A stretch of DNA of 64,000 bases, taken from contig CAKNJS010000001.1 of the NCBI GenBank assembly GCA_930986645.1, positions 124,001 through 188,000 of the forward strand. Reading direction: 5' to 3'. Made by a program: the position numbers and the translations under genes. Origin of the DNA: an uncultured Lachnoclostridium sp. (GTDB taxonomy: Bacteria; Bacillota; Clostridia; Lachnospirales; Lachnospiraceae). Of the stretch, positions 9,315 through 17,832 are shown piece after piece (position 1 is the first letter of the stretch; the number at the start of each line of letters is the position of its first letter). Below the pieces are notes generated by a model that was given only the letters and a program-made list of their open reading frames with translations, was not told the DNA's origin and did not search any database.

Positions 9315-10708
9315 ACAGCTATATAATCATATTCGCAATACCAGAAATTCCTCTCATAGAACTGCTGCTCAAAGAGTTCAAGAGCCGCTTTCATCCATTC
9401 GTAATCATTCCGGCGGCTGATGTCTGCCGGATCTTTTTCATACGCTTTCTGGAAATAATCACTTCTGTACGCGAAACTTTCTCTGAAAAGCGCTTCACGG
9501 TCATCGTAGTCAATGCTGCTTAAATCTTTCATATTGCTGAAGACGCGTATGCTGCGATATCCGGAATCGGCAAGCTGGGTAAAGAGTTTGCGCCCGTTGA
9601 GCCGGTCGGATACCCCTTCGGCAGTCAGGCTTTTTTGTATGATCTGATTCATCAGATCATTGTCAGGGTAACAGAGCTTGCTTCCGTCGTCCGAACCTCT
9701 CAGTATGATTCTGCCGTCACCGGCAAGAAATTTGCGCAGTCTGCGGAGAACCCGGTTCGGATTCTTTAAATGGTGCAGTGTAAGAGCGGAAAATATAACA
9801 TCTATCTTGTCGATTCCGTATTTGTCCAGAATACTGCGGAACTGTTCGCTGAAATCTTCACTTTCAAGGTCTATAACTTCAAATAACATTTTCGGGTTTG
9901 TATGCATTTGACGTGCTTTTTCAATTACGGTACGGTTGTTGTCGATACAAAGTATCCTGTCCACCCATCCGGCGCTGCCGAAACGGTCTTCTGCTACATA
10001 GCCGTATGCGCATCCTGCATCGAGCACAATGGAATGCTCGTGGAATCCTCCGTGTTTTTCAATGTAATCAAGCGCAGTCTGATCCGATGACGCAGAGTTT
10101 TTCGCCTGAATCTTCAAGCGGTAAGCTTCATTTTTATAGGTCGAAGAGTATACAGATTTATGATGCTTTCCTGCTGCAAGCATCACAGCTGACTGTGTGA
10201 CGTCAGTGCGGCCAGCATTGGACTGTAATGCAGGTGAAGGGGAAGAGGAGGCTGCAGCCGTCTGCAGCTTTTTCAGTACGTTTTCTGCAAAAGTACAGAA
10301 AGTATTGATATTCATATCGGAAATACTGCAGTTCTGGTAACTCCTCAATGCTCTTGGCAGCGAATGGGCATTTATATTCCGGGTGTATGTTATGATTTCC
10401 CCGTCCTTTTTTAAACCGTTCAGAATATCAGTGTGGAAACTTTCCCATTCGTATTTGATCCAGCGGGATTCGATATAGTCCAGATCCGTTCCGATCAGAA
10501 TAAGTATTTTTGCAGTGTCCAGCGCTTTATCTATCGAGCGTTTATATACGCTTTCCCCCAGCTTGAGCAGAGTAATGTTGCTGTAGAATACCGATACTTT
10601 GCGTGCGCAGAATTCTTTATATAACAGCTCTGCTATTTTAGAATCTTCGGTGAGACGCCCTTCATCGTCAGTGTTTTTAAAAGAAATAAAAATATCAAAA
10701 TTTTCCAT
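9302..10708 (-). CDS. TIR domain - SAM-dependent methyltransferase fusion
   Basis: The N-terminal ~130 residues read as a TIR domain: DIFISFKNTD at the start, ILILIGTD in the core and a glutamate in RWIKYEWESF at the expected catalytic position. From about residue 225 a class I methyltransferase follows, with VLDAGCAYGYV (motif I), an acidic LCIDNN (motif II) and SALTLHHLKN, like UbiE/Methyltransf_11 enzymes. The track starts 13 codons earlier, but MENFDIFIS is the natural TIR start and the upstream ATG has no ribosome binding site. It faces the TIR-HD gene tail to tail, so two different TIR fusions lie side by side. The substrate of the methyltransferase part cannot be told; modifying a nucleotide signal or a tRNA/rRNA are both possible. 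Confidence 0.8.
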   Translation of the reverse strand: MENFDIFISFKNTDDEGRLTEDSKIAELLYKEFCARKVSVFYSNITLLKLGESVYKRSIDKALDTAKILILIGTDLDYIESRWIKYEWESFHTDILNGLKKDGEIITYTRNINAHSLPRALRSYQNCSISDMNINTFCTFAENVLKKLQTAAASSSPSPALQSNAGRTDVTQSAVMLAAGKHHKSVYSSTYKNEAYRLKIQAKNSASSDQTALDYIEKHGGFHEHSIVLDAGCAYGYVAEDRFGSAGWVDRILCIDNNRTVIEKARQMHTNPKMLFEVIDLESEDFSEQFRSILDKYGIDKIDVIFSALTLHHLKNPNRVLRRLRKFLAGDGRIILRGSDDGSKLCYPDNDLMNQIIQKSLTAEGVSDRLNGRKLFTQLADSGYRSIRVFSNMKDLSSIDYDDREALFRESFAYRSDYFQKAYEKDPADISRRNDYEWMKAALELFEQQFYERNFWYCEYDYIAVAER

Positions 10709-10824
10709 CTTATGTACCTGCCGGAAACGGCTGAATCCGTTTCGCATTAAAAAGATATGCCAGTATCTATTGTTATCTTTTTCAGTATATCATAAAACAG
10801 ACATTACAGGCGACTATAAATAAC

Positions 10825-10853
10825 TTGTCCATTCAAAAACCTTTCGCTATAAT
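10825..10853 (+). promoter_or_regulatory. SigmaA promoter of luxS
   Basis: TTGTCC and a perfect TATAAT are separated by exactly 17 bases, placing transcription start near 10860 and leaving a leader of roughly 110 bases before luxS. Confidence 0.8.
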
Positions 10854-10866
10854 AATATGTCGTAGC

Positions 10867-10933
10867 CTGTACTGATATAGAAGCGGGAAAGTGCTGACGC
10901 AGGCACATCAGTGCGACAAAAGAAATAGTACAG
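10867..10933 (+). ncRNA. Possible structured 5' leader RNA of luxS
   Basis: CTGTACT at the 5' side and AGTACAG at the 3' side form a perfect closing stem around about 53 bases. Inside, GTGC/GCAC, CTGA/TCAG and CGCA/TGCG can form alternative short helices. No terminator follows before the ribosome binding site, so any control would act on translation or stability. I do not match it to a known riboswitch class; it may be an ordinary leader. Confidence 0.3.
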
Positions 10934-10972
10934 ACTTCAATTGCTTAAATAATAAACGGAGGTATGGAAATT

Positions 10973-11440
10973 ATGGAAAGAATTGCAAGCTTTACGATCA
11001 ATCATCTGGAACTTTTTCCGGGGCTGTATGTTTCAAGAAGGGATAAGCGCGGGGACTGCGTTATCACTACTTTTGATATGAGGATTACGGCACCTAACAG
11101 AGAGCCTGTAGTTGATATGCCGGCACTCCATACGATCGAACATATGGCGGCGACATATTTAAGAAACAGCAGCCGGAAAGATGATATTGTATACTTCGGA
11201 CCGATGGGATGCCGTACCGGATGCTATATTGTGATGTTTGGAGATCTGAATCCGGAGGATATCTATGATCTTGTAATCGAGATGTGCGATTTTATTATTT
11301 CATATGAAGGAGAAATCCCCGGAGCGCAGCCGGATCAGTGCGGTAATTATTCCGAGCAGAACCTGAATATGGCGAAGTATTATATCAGAAAATACAGAGA
11401 TGATCTGATGGAGAATAAAAGATTTACTTATCCGGAATAA
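10973..11440 (+). CDS. luxS: S-ribosylhomocysteine lyase (autoinducer-2 synthase)
   Basis: LuxS cleaves S-ribosylhomocysteine to homocysteine and DPD, the precursor of AI-2, in the activated methyl cycle. The metal site is visible as HTIEHMAATYL (the HxxEH motif) with the further cysteine in MGCRTGCY. Length (155 residues) is normal for the family. The upstream ATG of the ORF track touches the GGAGG at 10958, whereas the ATG at 10973 lies ten bases after it and gives the usual MERIASFTINH start, so I use the latter. The gene has its own strong promoter and is not linked to pfs or methionine genes here. Confidence 0.97.
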   Translation: MERIASFTINHLELFPGLYVSRRDKRGDCVITTFDMRITAPNREPVVDMPALHTIEHMAATYLRNSSRKDDIVYFGPMGCRTGCYIVMFGDLNPEDIYDLVIEMCDFIISYEGEIPGAQPDQCGNYSEQNLNMAKYYIRKYRDDLMENKRFTYPE

Positions 11441-11485
11441 GTGACAGGGAAATTGCTCGAATAGGTTTTCCGGACGCCATATGAC

Positions 11486-11543
11486 AGAATCAGCGCTGAT
11501 TGTCACTTGCAGGCAGGCCTGCGTGACAGCCAGCGCTGATTCT
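11486..11543. repeat. 58-base imperfect palindrome between luxS and hypE
   Basis: AGAATCAGCGCTG and CAGCGCTGATTCT (13 bp) enclose GTCAC/GTGAC and GCAGG/CCTGC, so almost the whole segment folds into one interrupted hairpin. The outer arms themselves contain the palindrome AGCGCT. There is no T-run on either side, so it is not a classical terminator; it looks like a REP-type element or a stabilising 3' structure for the two convergent mRNAs. Confidence 0.7.
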
Positions 11544-11562
11544 TACCGCATGGCTGACTGGT

Positions 11563-12594
11563 TCAACATATCCTCGGCAGCTGCATGCCGGTTAGTTTGG
11601 AAAGGATCCGTCTGCCCCCGATAGGAGTTTTCAGGAGGACTTTTCCGGGCATGTCTTCGGTTACGGTGCCGATTCGGGCGGCGTTTTCTCCGCCGGGTGT
11701 TTTTTTGACTGCATCGAGGACAGCTTCGGCGCATTCCGGAGCGCAGACAGCGAGCATACGTCCTTCACAGGCGCAGTAGAGCGGATCGAGGCCCAGCATA
11801 TCACAGGCTGCTTCTACCGCGGGATCAATCGGCAGCGACGTTTCATCGAGTTCGATGGAGAAGGACATCTTCTCTGTGAATTCGTTGAGCGTAGTGGCGG
11901 CTCCGCCTCTGGTAGGGTCGCGCAGGATCCGGATGGAATCATTTCCGGCGGCTTTAAGAGCCGCTTCGCTGATTTTATGCAGCGGCTGACAGTCGGAGAC
12001 GAGCGGGCTGTCTTCACGGAGCAGGCCGGAGCGTGCCATCATTACAGCTGCACCGTGGCAGCCAATGGTGCCGCTGACGAGAACGACATCTCCCGGGCGT
12101 ATGGCAGACTTTCCGGGAAGGCTGGCGCGCTGGAAACCGATACCTGCAGTATTGATATAGATTCCGTCGCCTTTCCCGGAATCTACAACTTTTGTGTCGC
12201 CGGTCACAATAGATACGCCGGCTTCTTTTGCTTCTTCTGCGATTGAGGAGACAATGTCCTTAAAGTCTGAGAAAGAGAATCCTTCTTCTAGTATAAAAGA
12301 AAGGCTGAGGTATTTCGGAGTCCCGCCTGCCATGCACAGATCGTTTACTGTTCCGCAGACAGAAAGCTTCCCGATATCACCGCCCGGAAATCTCCACGGG
12401 GAGACGACAAAGCTGTCTGTTGAGAATACCAGTTTGTCGGTGCCGTTTAGGATGGCGCCGTCCCCAAGCCGGGAGAGCGCTGTGTTATTAAATGCGGGCA
12501 GAAGGATCGACTCGATGAGTTCTGAAGTTTTCAAGCCGCCGCTTCCGTAATCAAGTGTAATTCTGTCGTCTATTATTTTGTCTTCCATGGTCAT
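11563..12594 (-). CDS. hypE: Hydrogenase maturation protein HypE
   Basis: HypE dehydrates the thiocarboxamide that HypF places on its C-terminal cysteine, producing the cyanide ligand of the [NiFe] site. The protein has the AIR synthase-like fold (TLDYGSGGL near the start, GDTKVVDSGKGDGIYINTAG in the middle) and ends in PRIC, the exact C-terminal cysteine signature of the family. At 343 residues it is normal. It is the last gene of the minus-strand hyp cluster, 84 bases after hypD, with AGAGG upstream of the ATG. Confidence 0.97.
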   Translation of the reverse strand: MTMEDKIIDDRITLDYGSGGLKTSELIESILLPAFNNTALSRLGDGAILNGTDKLVFSTDSFVVSPWRFPGGDIGKLSVCGTVNDLCMAGGTPKYLSLSFILEEGFSFSDFKDIVSSIAEEAKEAGVSIVTGDTKVVDSGKGDGIYINTAGIGFQRASLPGKSAIRPGDVVLVSGTIGCHGAAVMMARSGLLREDSPLVSDCQPLHKISEAALKAAGNDSIRILRDPTRGGAATTLNEFTEKMSFSIELDETSLPIDPAVEAACDMLGLDPLYCACEGRMLAVCAPECAEAVLDAVKKTPGGENAARIGTVTEDMPGKVLLKTPIGGRRILSKLTGMQLPRIC

Positions 12595-12678
12595 TACCTC
12601 TGTTTCTCTTAATACTTCAAGATTTTACTTTAGTTTATTCCTGTTCTGATTGAGTATATAGTACTCCTTATGCCGGTG

Positions 12679-13770
12679 TTATTCATACTGGTATGCAGCG
12701 GCGCAGGATCCTTCACCGGAAACCATGCATGGCCCTGCGGGATGATCCGGAGAGCAGACTTTTTTGAACAGCGGGCATTCTGCAGGCCGCATGACACCGC
12801 GTATGATCTGGGCACATCGGCATCCGGGGATCTCTTTCAGCGCTGCAGGAGTGAGAGAAAACTTTTTCACCGCGTCCCATTTTGCGTATTCATTCCTGAT
12901 TTTATAACCGCTGTCCGGGATCTGCCCGAGCCCTCTCCAGTCAGATGATGAGGGACAGAATACCTGATCTATTAATGCAAGGGCGGCAGGATTGCCTTTC
13001 TGATGTACAAGCCGGGTATATTCATTCTTTAATTCCGGTGAGTCCTGTGCGATCATCTCCGTAAGTTCCAGAATAGAATAAAGAAGATCGCCGGGTTCAA
13101 AGCCGCTCACCACACCCGGCAGACGGTAATCAGCAGAAAGAAAGGAAAAGCCGTCCGCTCCGATGACGGCGGCCACATGTCCGGGGCAGAGAAAGCCGTT
13201 TACTGCAAAGTCATCGGACTCGATGAGGGATCGGATTGCCGGTTCTGTTCTTTTTAGCAGACACAGCACGGAGAAGTTTTTCAGATTCCGGGCAGAAGCC
13301 TCGAGAATGCAGGCGGCTGTTCCGGGGGCGGTTGTCTCGAAGCCGACTCCGAGGAAAATGACTTCTGTATCAGGATGTTCTTCTGCAATCCTGACGGCAT
13401 CCATAGGAGAGTAGACAGATTCGACTTTTCCGCCGGCTGCGCGGCGCGCCAGAAGGCTGTCCCCCTGTACTGATCCGGGAACCCGCAGAAGATCCCCGTA
13501 GCTGGTGATCATAATCCCCGGTCTCTGGGAAAGGTCAAGAACCATATCGATCATGTTGGATGGCGTAACACAGACGGGACAGCCGGGGCCGGAGAGCAGC
13601 CGTACATTTTCCGGAAGAACGCTTCTGATCCCGCTGCGTGCGATAGCCATGGTGTGCGTACCGCAGACTTCCATCAGGCGGATAGGGCCGGATTTGTCAC
13701 TGTATTTCCGAATCTTGTCGAGAAGCAGCGGGACATCTTTCGGGTTTTTGAAATAGCTGTCATAAAGCAT
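12679..13770 (-). CDS. hypD: Hydrogenase maturation protein HypD
   Basis: HypD is the iron-sulfur scaffold on which Fe(CN)2CO is assembled together with HypC. Signature motifs are present: MEVCGTHTMAIARSG, GPGCPVCVTP, GFETTAPGTA and a cysteine-rich C-terminal region (GCRCAQIIRG, CPLFKKVC) that binds the [4Fe-4S] cluster. The 363-residue length is typical. The start overlaps the end of hypC by 11 bases, so the HypC-HypD partners are translationally coupled. Confidence 0.97.
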   Translation of the reverse strand: MLYDSYFKNPKDVPLLLDKIRKYSDKSGPIRLMEVCGTHTMAIARSGIRSVLPENVRLLSGPGCPVCVTPSNMIDMVLDLSQRPGIMITSYGDLLRVPGSVQGDSLLARRAAGGKVESVYSPMDAVRIAEEHPDTEVIFLGVGFETTAPGTAACILEASARNLKNFSVLCLLKRTEPAIRSLIESDDFAVNGFLCPGHVAAVIGADGFSFLSADYRLPGVVSGFEPGDLLYSILELTEMIAQDSPELKNEYTRLVHQKGNPAALALIDQVFCPSSSDWRGLGQIPDSGYKIRNEYAKWDAVKKFSLTPAALKEIPGCRCAQIIRGVMRPAECPLFKKVCSPDHPAGPCMVSGEGSCAAAYQYE

Positions 13771-13978
13771 TTTTTATTTCCTCCAGAAGTTCCATATTTT
13801 CAAGTGCTTCCTTTTCTGACATCTTTTCAATGGCAAATCCGGCGTGTACCATGACGTAATCGCCGGGGTGTGCGTCTCTGATAAAGTCAATGCGGATATC
13901 CTGTGTGAGGCCCCCGGCTTCACACTGAGCCAGTGAACCTTCTATTTTATTGATCTTCATAGGCATTGCTAAACACAT
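13760..13978 (-). CDS. hypC: Hydrogenase assembly chaperone HypC
   Basis: HypC carries the iron centre between HypD and the hydrogenase large subunit. The protein starts MCLAMPMKI, with the essential Cys2 after the initiator Met, and contains DYVMVHAGFAIEKM, the family signature. It is 72 residues, as expected. Only one HypC/HybG-type chaperone is seen, consistent with a single [NiFe] hydrogenase in this locus. A 64-base gap separates it from hypF. Confidence 0.97.
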   Translation of the reverse strand: MCLAMPMKINKIEGSLAQCEAGGLTQDIRIDFIRDAHPGDYVMVHAGFAIEKMSEKEALENMELLEEIKNAL

Positions 13979-14042
13979 AAGTTATGTCCTCTTTTCTATC
14001 TATTATGTCCCGATGAGTAAATTGTTCATCTTTTTTGTATAA

Positions 14043-16574
14043 TTATTGTCCGTGATACTGTCTGCGGCAGGCAATGGCGAGCTGTCCTAATGCTATGCCC
14101 TCATCGTTTGCGGATACCTGATGATGAGTATACACCGTAAATCCACTCTCTTCCAGCAGGGAAGTTATGCCGTGCAGAAGAAAACGGTTCTGGAATACTC
14201 CGCCGGAGAGGACGACTGGAAGTTTTTCAGGATTGAGCGTGCGGCACTGATCTTCAGCCATGCATGCGAGCGAAGCCATAAAGCGAAGGGCAGGTGTGCC
14301 TTTGTCTTCGTATTTTGCAAGGTCTTCGAGAAGTGCCCGTGTCATAGGGCGGGTATCAAAAATGCGCATCCCTTTTTCTTCATAGAACTGAACGGGATAA
14401 GAAAGCTCTTTTAGAAGAGCAGTTCCGCTGCTGTGTTTTAAATCTTCTGAGAGTGATACTCCCGGAAATAAGGATGAAGCTGTCAGCTGTTCAGGAGTCT
14501 CTGCCGGGGAGAGGGCTTCCGTTAATGCGGCTCCTTCTCCTTCGTAGTCAACTTCGGAACGTCCCAGAATGAGGGCGCATACGCCGTCAAACAGGCGTCC
14601 GATGCTGCTGGATGCAGGAACAGTCCGGGGCGATGATTTTATGAGCCCGGCCAGCATCCGGCACTTTTCTTCCGAAAGCGGTACCTGAGAGCAGCTGAAT
14701 TTGGATCTGTTTTCCGTGTCCTGTGCGGCATCCAGAACCAGGGAGAGGGCAATCCTTCCAATCTCTCGGACAGCCCGGTCTCCGCCGGGGAGAAGTACGG
14801 GACGGACAGAGCCGGCCCGATGAAAAGCTCTGTAATCTCCGGTGAGGAATTCTCCGCCCCATATATTGCCGTCTGTTCCCAGTCCGGTACCGTCCCAGAC
14901 GATTCCAAAGCATGGCCCGCCAAGATTATTGTCTGCCATGCAGGACGCCATATGCGCCCAGTGGTGCTGCACCTGCAGAAGCGGAACATGGTCTGACGCG
15001 GCGCGGCGCCGGGCTTCACCGGTGGACAGATAGTCCGGGTGCAGGTCACACACATATACAGACGGTTTCAGGTGGAAGAGTCTTTCATATGTTCTCATTG
15101 CCCGCGTATAGTGCTCAAACGTTTCGGCATTTTTCAGATCGCCGATATAAGGGCTTAAGAATACATGGCGGCCGCGGCCCAGCGCAAAAGATGCCTTCTG
15201 CTCGGCTCCCAGCGCGAAAATCCCGTCAGCGGACGTAGAAATTTCCTTGTGATCCGGTGCAGTACTTCTGCTGTCTGCATCAGTAACAGACTCCGGTTTG
15301 AATTCGATCGGACGGGGAGCATAGCCGCGGCTTCTGCGGAAGAAATACGGACGGCCCTGCCATTCAGCTGCGAGAGAATCGTCGCACCGGTTTGCGATCC
15401 TGCGGTTGTGAAGGAGAAAACCGTCTGCAGAGTCTGCAAGCGAGCTCAGTGCGGACGCGTTATCCGTGAGTACAGGACAGCCCGGTATATTGCCGCTTGT
15501 CATAACAAGAATATCAGGGCCGCCGTAAATTCCGTCAAGAAGCAGCATATGGAGGGGCGTGTAGGGCAGCATCACCCCGAGCCTTGCGCTGAAACTGAGT
15601 GAGTCGAGCGCGCGGGAGATATGAGGGTCAGCCGGATTTTTCCGTTTTGCAAGAAGGACGATGGGACGGGCAGGACTTGTCAGGATCTTTTCTTCCTCCG
15701 GTGTGATCTGACAGATCCGGCGCACTGCGTCAAGAGAGCGGCACATGACTGCCAGAGGCTTCTCAGCCCGGTGCTTGCGCCTGCGCAGTCTGCAGACAGC
15801 TTCTGTATTGAGTGCATCGCAGGCAAGATGTATCCCTCCGATTCCTTTTACTGCAAGGGTGCCGCCGCCTGCAAGGAGCTCCTGTGCACGGCGGAAAGCT
15901 TTATTGCCGGTATCCGTGCAAGGGGTGTTATGCGGGGCTGACGCACCAGACGGCTCCTGCGGTGTCTCTGATGCCTGATAGAAGACTTGAGGACCGCATT
16001 TCGGACAGCAGTCCGGCTGGGCATGATAACGACGGCTTCGGATATCCCCGTATTCTGCTTCACAGTCCGGGCACATGGGAAATTCATTCATTACAGTCCG
16101 TTCACGGTCGTAGGGAAGATCTTCTATAATCGTATATCTGGGACCGCAGTTTGTACAGTTTATGAATGGGTAACGGTATCTGCGGTCAGAAGGTGTATTG
16201 AGTTCTGCTTCGCATTCGGGACACATGGCAGTGTCCGGAGAGACGAGAGTGGATCCCGGACGGATGCGGCTTTCCCGTATGACAAATTTTCCGGGAGCGC
16301 CGGCAGTTGTTATACGGCATTCCTCCGGGCTGACGGCAGCGGTTTCAAGCCGCTCTGTATGCACCGTTTCTATCTGTGCCATGGGCGGCGGAGAGGACTT
16401 TAGTTCCGCAAGAAAATGTTCCAGATCATCCCGGGCTCCCTCCAGCACACCCTCCAGCCCGTCGGAAGTATTGCGCACCCATCCGCCGGTGTGGTATTTC
16501 TCTGCAAGCCGATGGAGAAAAGGACGGAAGCCCACTCCCTGAACGATACCGTTTACAGTGATACGGATTTTCAT
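14043..16574 (-). CDS. hypF: Carbamoyltransferase HypF
   Basis: HypF uses carbamoyl phosphate and ATP to carbamoylate HypE, the source of the CN ligands. The domains are visible in order: acylphosphatase (GIVQGVGFRPFL, residues about 7-18), two zinc-finger pairs (CPECEAE...CTNCGP, CPDCEAE...CPKCGP), a YrdC-like domain and a Kae1-like domain with the metal-binding HHWAHMASCM and LSGGVFQNRFLL near the end. At 843 residues it is slightly longer than many HypF proteins. It begins with ATG overlapping the hypB stop by four bases. Confidence 0.97.
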   Translation of the reverse strand: MKIRITVNGIVQGVGFRPFLHRLAEKYHTGGWVRNTSDGLEGVLEGARDDLEHFLAELKSSPPPMAQIETVHTERLETAAVSPEECRITTAGAPGKFVIRESRIRPGSTLVSPDTAMCPECEAELNTPSDRRYRYPFINCTNCGPRYTIIEDLPYDRERTVMNEFPMCPDCEAEYGDIRSRRYHAQPDCCPKCGPQVFYQASETPQEPSGASAPHNTPCTDTGNKAFRRAQELLAGGGTLAVKGIGGIHLACDALNTEAVCRLRRRKHRAEKPLAVMCRSLDAVRRICQITPEEEKILTSPARPIVLLAKRKNPADPHISRALDSLSFSARLGVMLPYTPLHMLLLDGIYGGPDILVMTSGNIPGCPVLTDNASALSSLADSADGFLLHNRRIANRCDDSLAAEWQGRPYFFRRSRGYAPRPIEFKPESVTDADSRSTAPDHKEISTSADGIFALGAEQKASFALGRGRHVFLSPYIGDLKNAETFEHYTRAMRTYERLFHLKPSVYVCDLHPDYLSTGEARRRAASDHVPLLQVQHHWAHMASCMADNNLGGPCFGIVWDGTGLGTDGNIWGGEFLTGDYRAFHRAGSVRPVLLPGGDRAVREIGRIALSLVLDAAQDTENRSKFSCSQVPLSEEKCRMLAGLIKSSPRTVPASSSIGRLFDGVCALILGRSEVDYEGEGAALTEALSPAETPEQLTASSLFPGVSLSEDLKHSSGTALLKELSYPVQFYEEKGMRIFDTRPMTRALLEDLAKYEDKGTPALRFMASLACMAEDQCRTLNPEKLPVVLSGGVFQNRFLLHGITSLLEESGFTVYTHHQVSANDEGIALGQLAIACRRQYHGQ

Positions 16575-17227
16575 GCTTTTGCTTCCTTAATTTTATCTGC
16601 GATAAAATCAGCAAGCTCCTGTACGCCTTCCCCGGTTCGGCTGCTGATCCGGAACAGAGGAGCGTCCGGATTGACAGTTTCATAATTGGCACAGATCCGG
16701 TTTTCATCAAAATCAAAATACGGCAGCATATCGTATTTATTCAGTGCAAGGCAGTCGGTATCCGTAAACATGAGGGGATATTTTTCTACCTTATCGTCCC
16801 CCTCCGGGATGCTTAGGATCGTAATCCTTACGGACTCACCGATACGAAATTCGGCGGGGCATACAAGATTGCCGATATTTTCCACAAAAATTACGTCCAG
16901 ATCATCCAGTGGGAGCTCCGGTAGGATGTGCTGGATACTCATGGCTTCGATATGGCATGCCCCGTCCGTATTAAGCTGGACTGCAGGGACGCCGAGAGAA
17001 GCGATCCGTTCCGCATCTACCTGCCCTGCGATGTCGCCCTCGATAACGCCGGCGCGGTAATCCTTTTTCAGTTTATTAATAAGGGAAGTGATCAGTGTTG
17101 TTTTACCCGCTCCGGGGCTTCCCATTACATTGACCATACAGATATGATGAGAGGAGAGCGTGCTTTTAACTTCCGCGCTTACGTCCTCATTCCAGTCCAT
17201 TAGCTGATGCAGTACTTTGATCTCCAT
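16571..17227 (-). CDS. hypB: Hydrogenase nickel-incorporation GTPase HypB
   Basis: HypB is a SIMIBI-class GTPase that, with HypA, inserts nickel into the large subunit. The P-loop GSPGAGKTTL lies near residue 38, followed by VEGDIAGQVD, VENIGNLVCPAEF and a guanine-binding NKYD. The N-terminus has neither a histidine-rich nickel store nor the CXXCGC metal motif of E. coli HypB, so this is the short form. The start overlaps hypA by 41 bases in another frame. Confidence 0.96.
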   Translation of the reverse strand: MEIKVLHQLMDWNEDVSAEVKSTLSSHHICMVNVMGSPGAGKTTLITSLINKLKKDYRAGVIEGDIAGQVDAERIASLGVPAVQLNTDGACHIEAMSIQHILPELPLDDLDVIFVENIGNLVCPAEFRIGESVRITILSIPEGDDKVEKYPLMFTDTDCLALNKYDMLPYFDFDENRICANYETVNPDAPLFRISSRTGEGVQELADFIADKIKEAKA

Positions 17228-17570
17228 CGATATCTACCTCCATACTTTTGATATAAAATTCTCTGCCTGACAAAAGCTTCAGTTTCAGACTGCCGCAGTG
17301 CGGGCATTTCAGATGGTGCGGCGTTATACTGCCTTCCTTTCCGCAGTCTCGGCACAGCACCTTTACCGGGAGAAATTCTGCTTCAATCTGCGCACCCTCG
17401 GCAATCGTGCCCTCGGAGAGCATATCCAGATAGACCTGTATACATTCGGGGACAATGCCCTTCAGCTGTCCGATACACAGCCGTATGACCCGGATTTTCC
17501 GGGCATTCTGTTTTTGCGCCTCTCTGATACAGTCTTCGAGCAGATGTTCCGTAATACTGAGCTCGTGCAT
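17187..17570 (-). CDS. hypA: Hydrogenase nickel metallochaperone HypA
   Basis: HypA binds nickel at its N-terminal MHE motif and a structural zinc through two CxxC pairs, seen as CRDCGK and CPHCGS. The ORF track begins 18 codons upstream, but the ATG of MHELSITEHL must be the N-terminus because His2 is the nickel ligand, and AGGAGG lies nine bases before it. The result is 127 residues, normal for the family. It is the first gene of the hypABFCDE operon and is divergent from the ech genes; a TAGAAT box upstream could be its -10, with no clear -35. Confidence 0.95.
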   Translation of the reverse strand: MHELSITEHLLEDCIREAQKQNARKIRVIRLCIGQLKGIVPECIQVYLDMLSEGTIAEGAQIEAEFLPVKVLCRDCGKEGSITPHHLKCPHCGSLKLKLLSGREFYIKSMEVDIDGDQSTASANGLE

Positions 17571-17721
17571 ATGGTATAACCTCCTGACTGATGTTGGAAA
17601 TAAAAGGCATTTTCTTTCCGGCATCTTGGAAATAATGACGGTACAGTGATACCGGGTATTTCGCCACAGTTCATTCTAGCACATTTTTGCACAATAAAAC
17701 ATAAAAAATCGCACATGGCTA

Positions 17722-17750
17722 TTGTAAAAATTGTGAATGAGGATTATAAC
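17722..17750 (+). promoter_or_regulatory. Promoter of the ech hydrogenase operon
   Basis: TTGTAA and TATAAC are spaced by 17 bases in the divergent hypA-echA intergenic region. The leader of about 75 bases contains CAGC/GCTG with a 5-base loop and no obvious terminator. No regulator binding site was recognised. Confidence 0.65.
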
Positions 17751-17832
17751 ATTTATGATAGGCTTTTCTCATTCTCAGCGTAAAGCTGATAACATAAAGA
17801 GAAGAGAACAGAGTGAAAGGAGGATTACGATA

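Noticed and set aside
14043-16574. Threonylcarbamoyl synthase (YrdC/TsaC) or TsaD
   Set aside because: YrdC-like and Kae1-like parts exist but are joined to an acylphosphatase domain and zinc fingers within a hyp operon, so HypF is correct.
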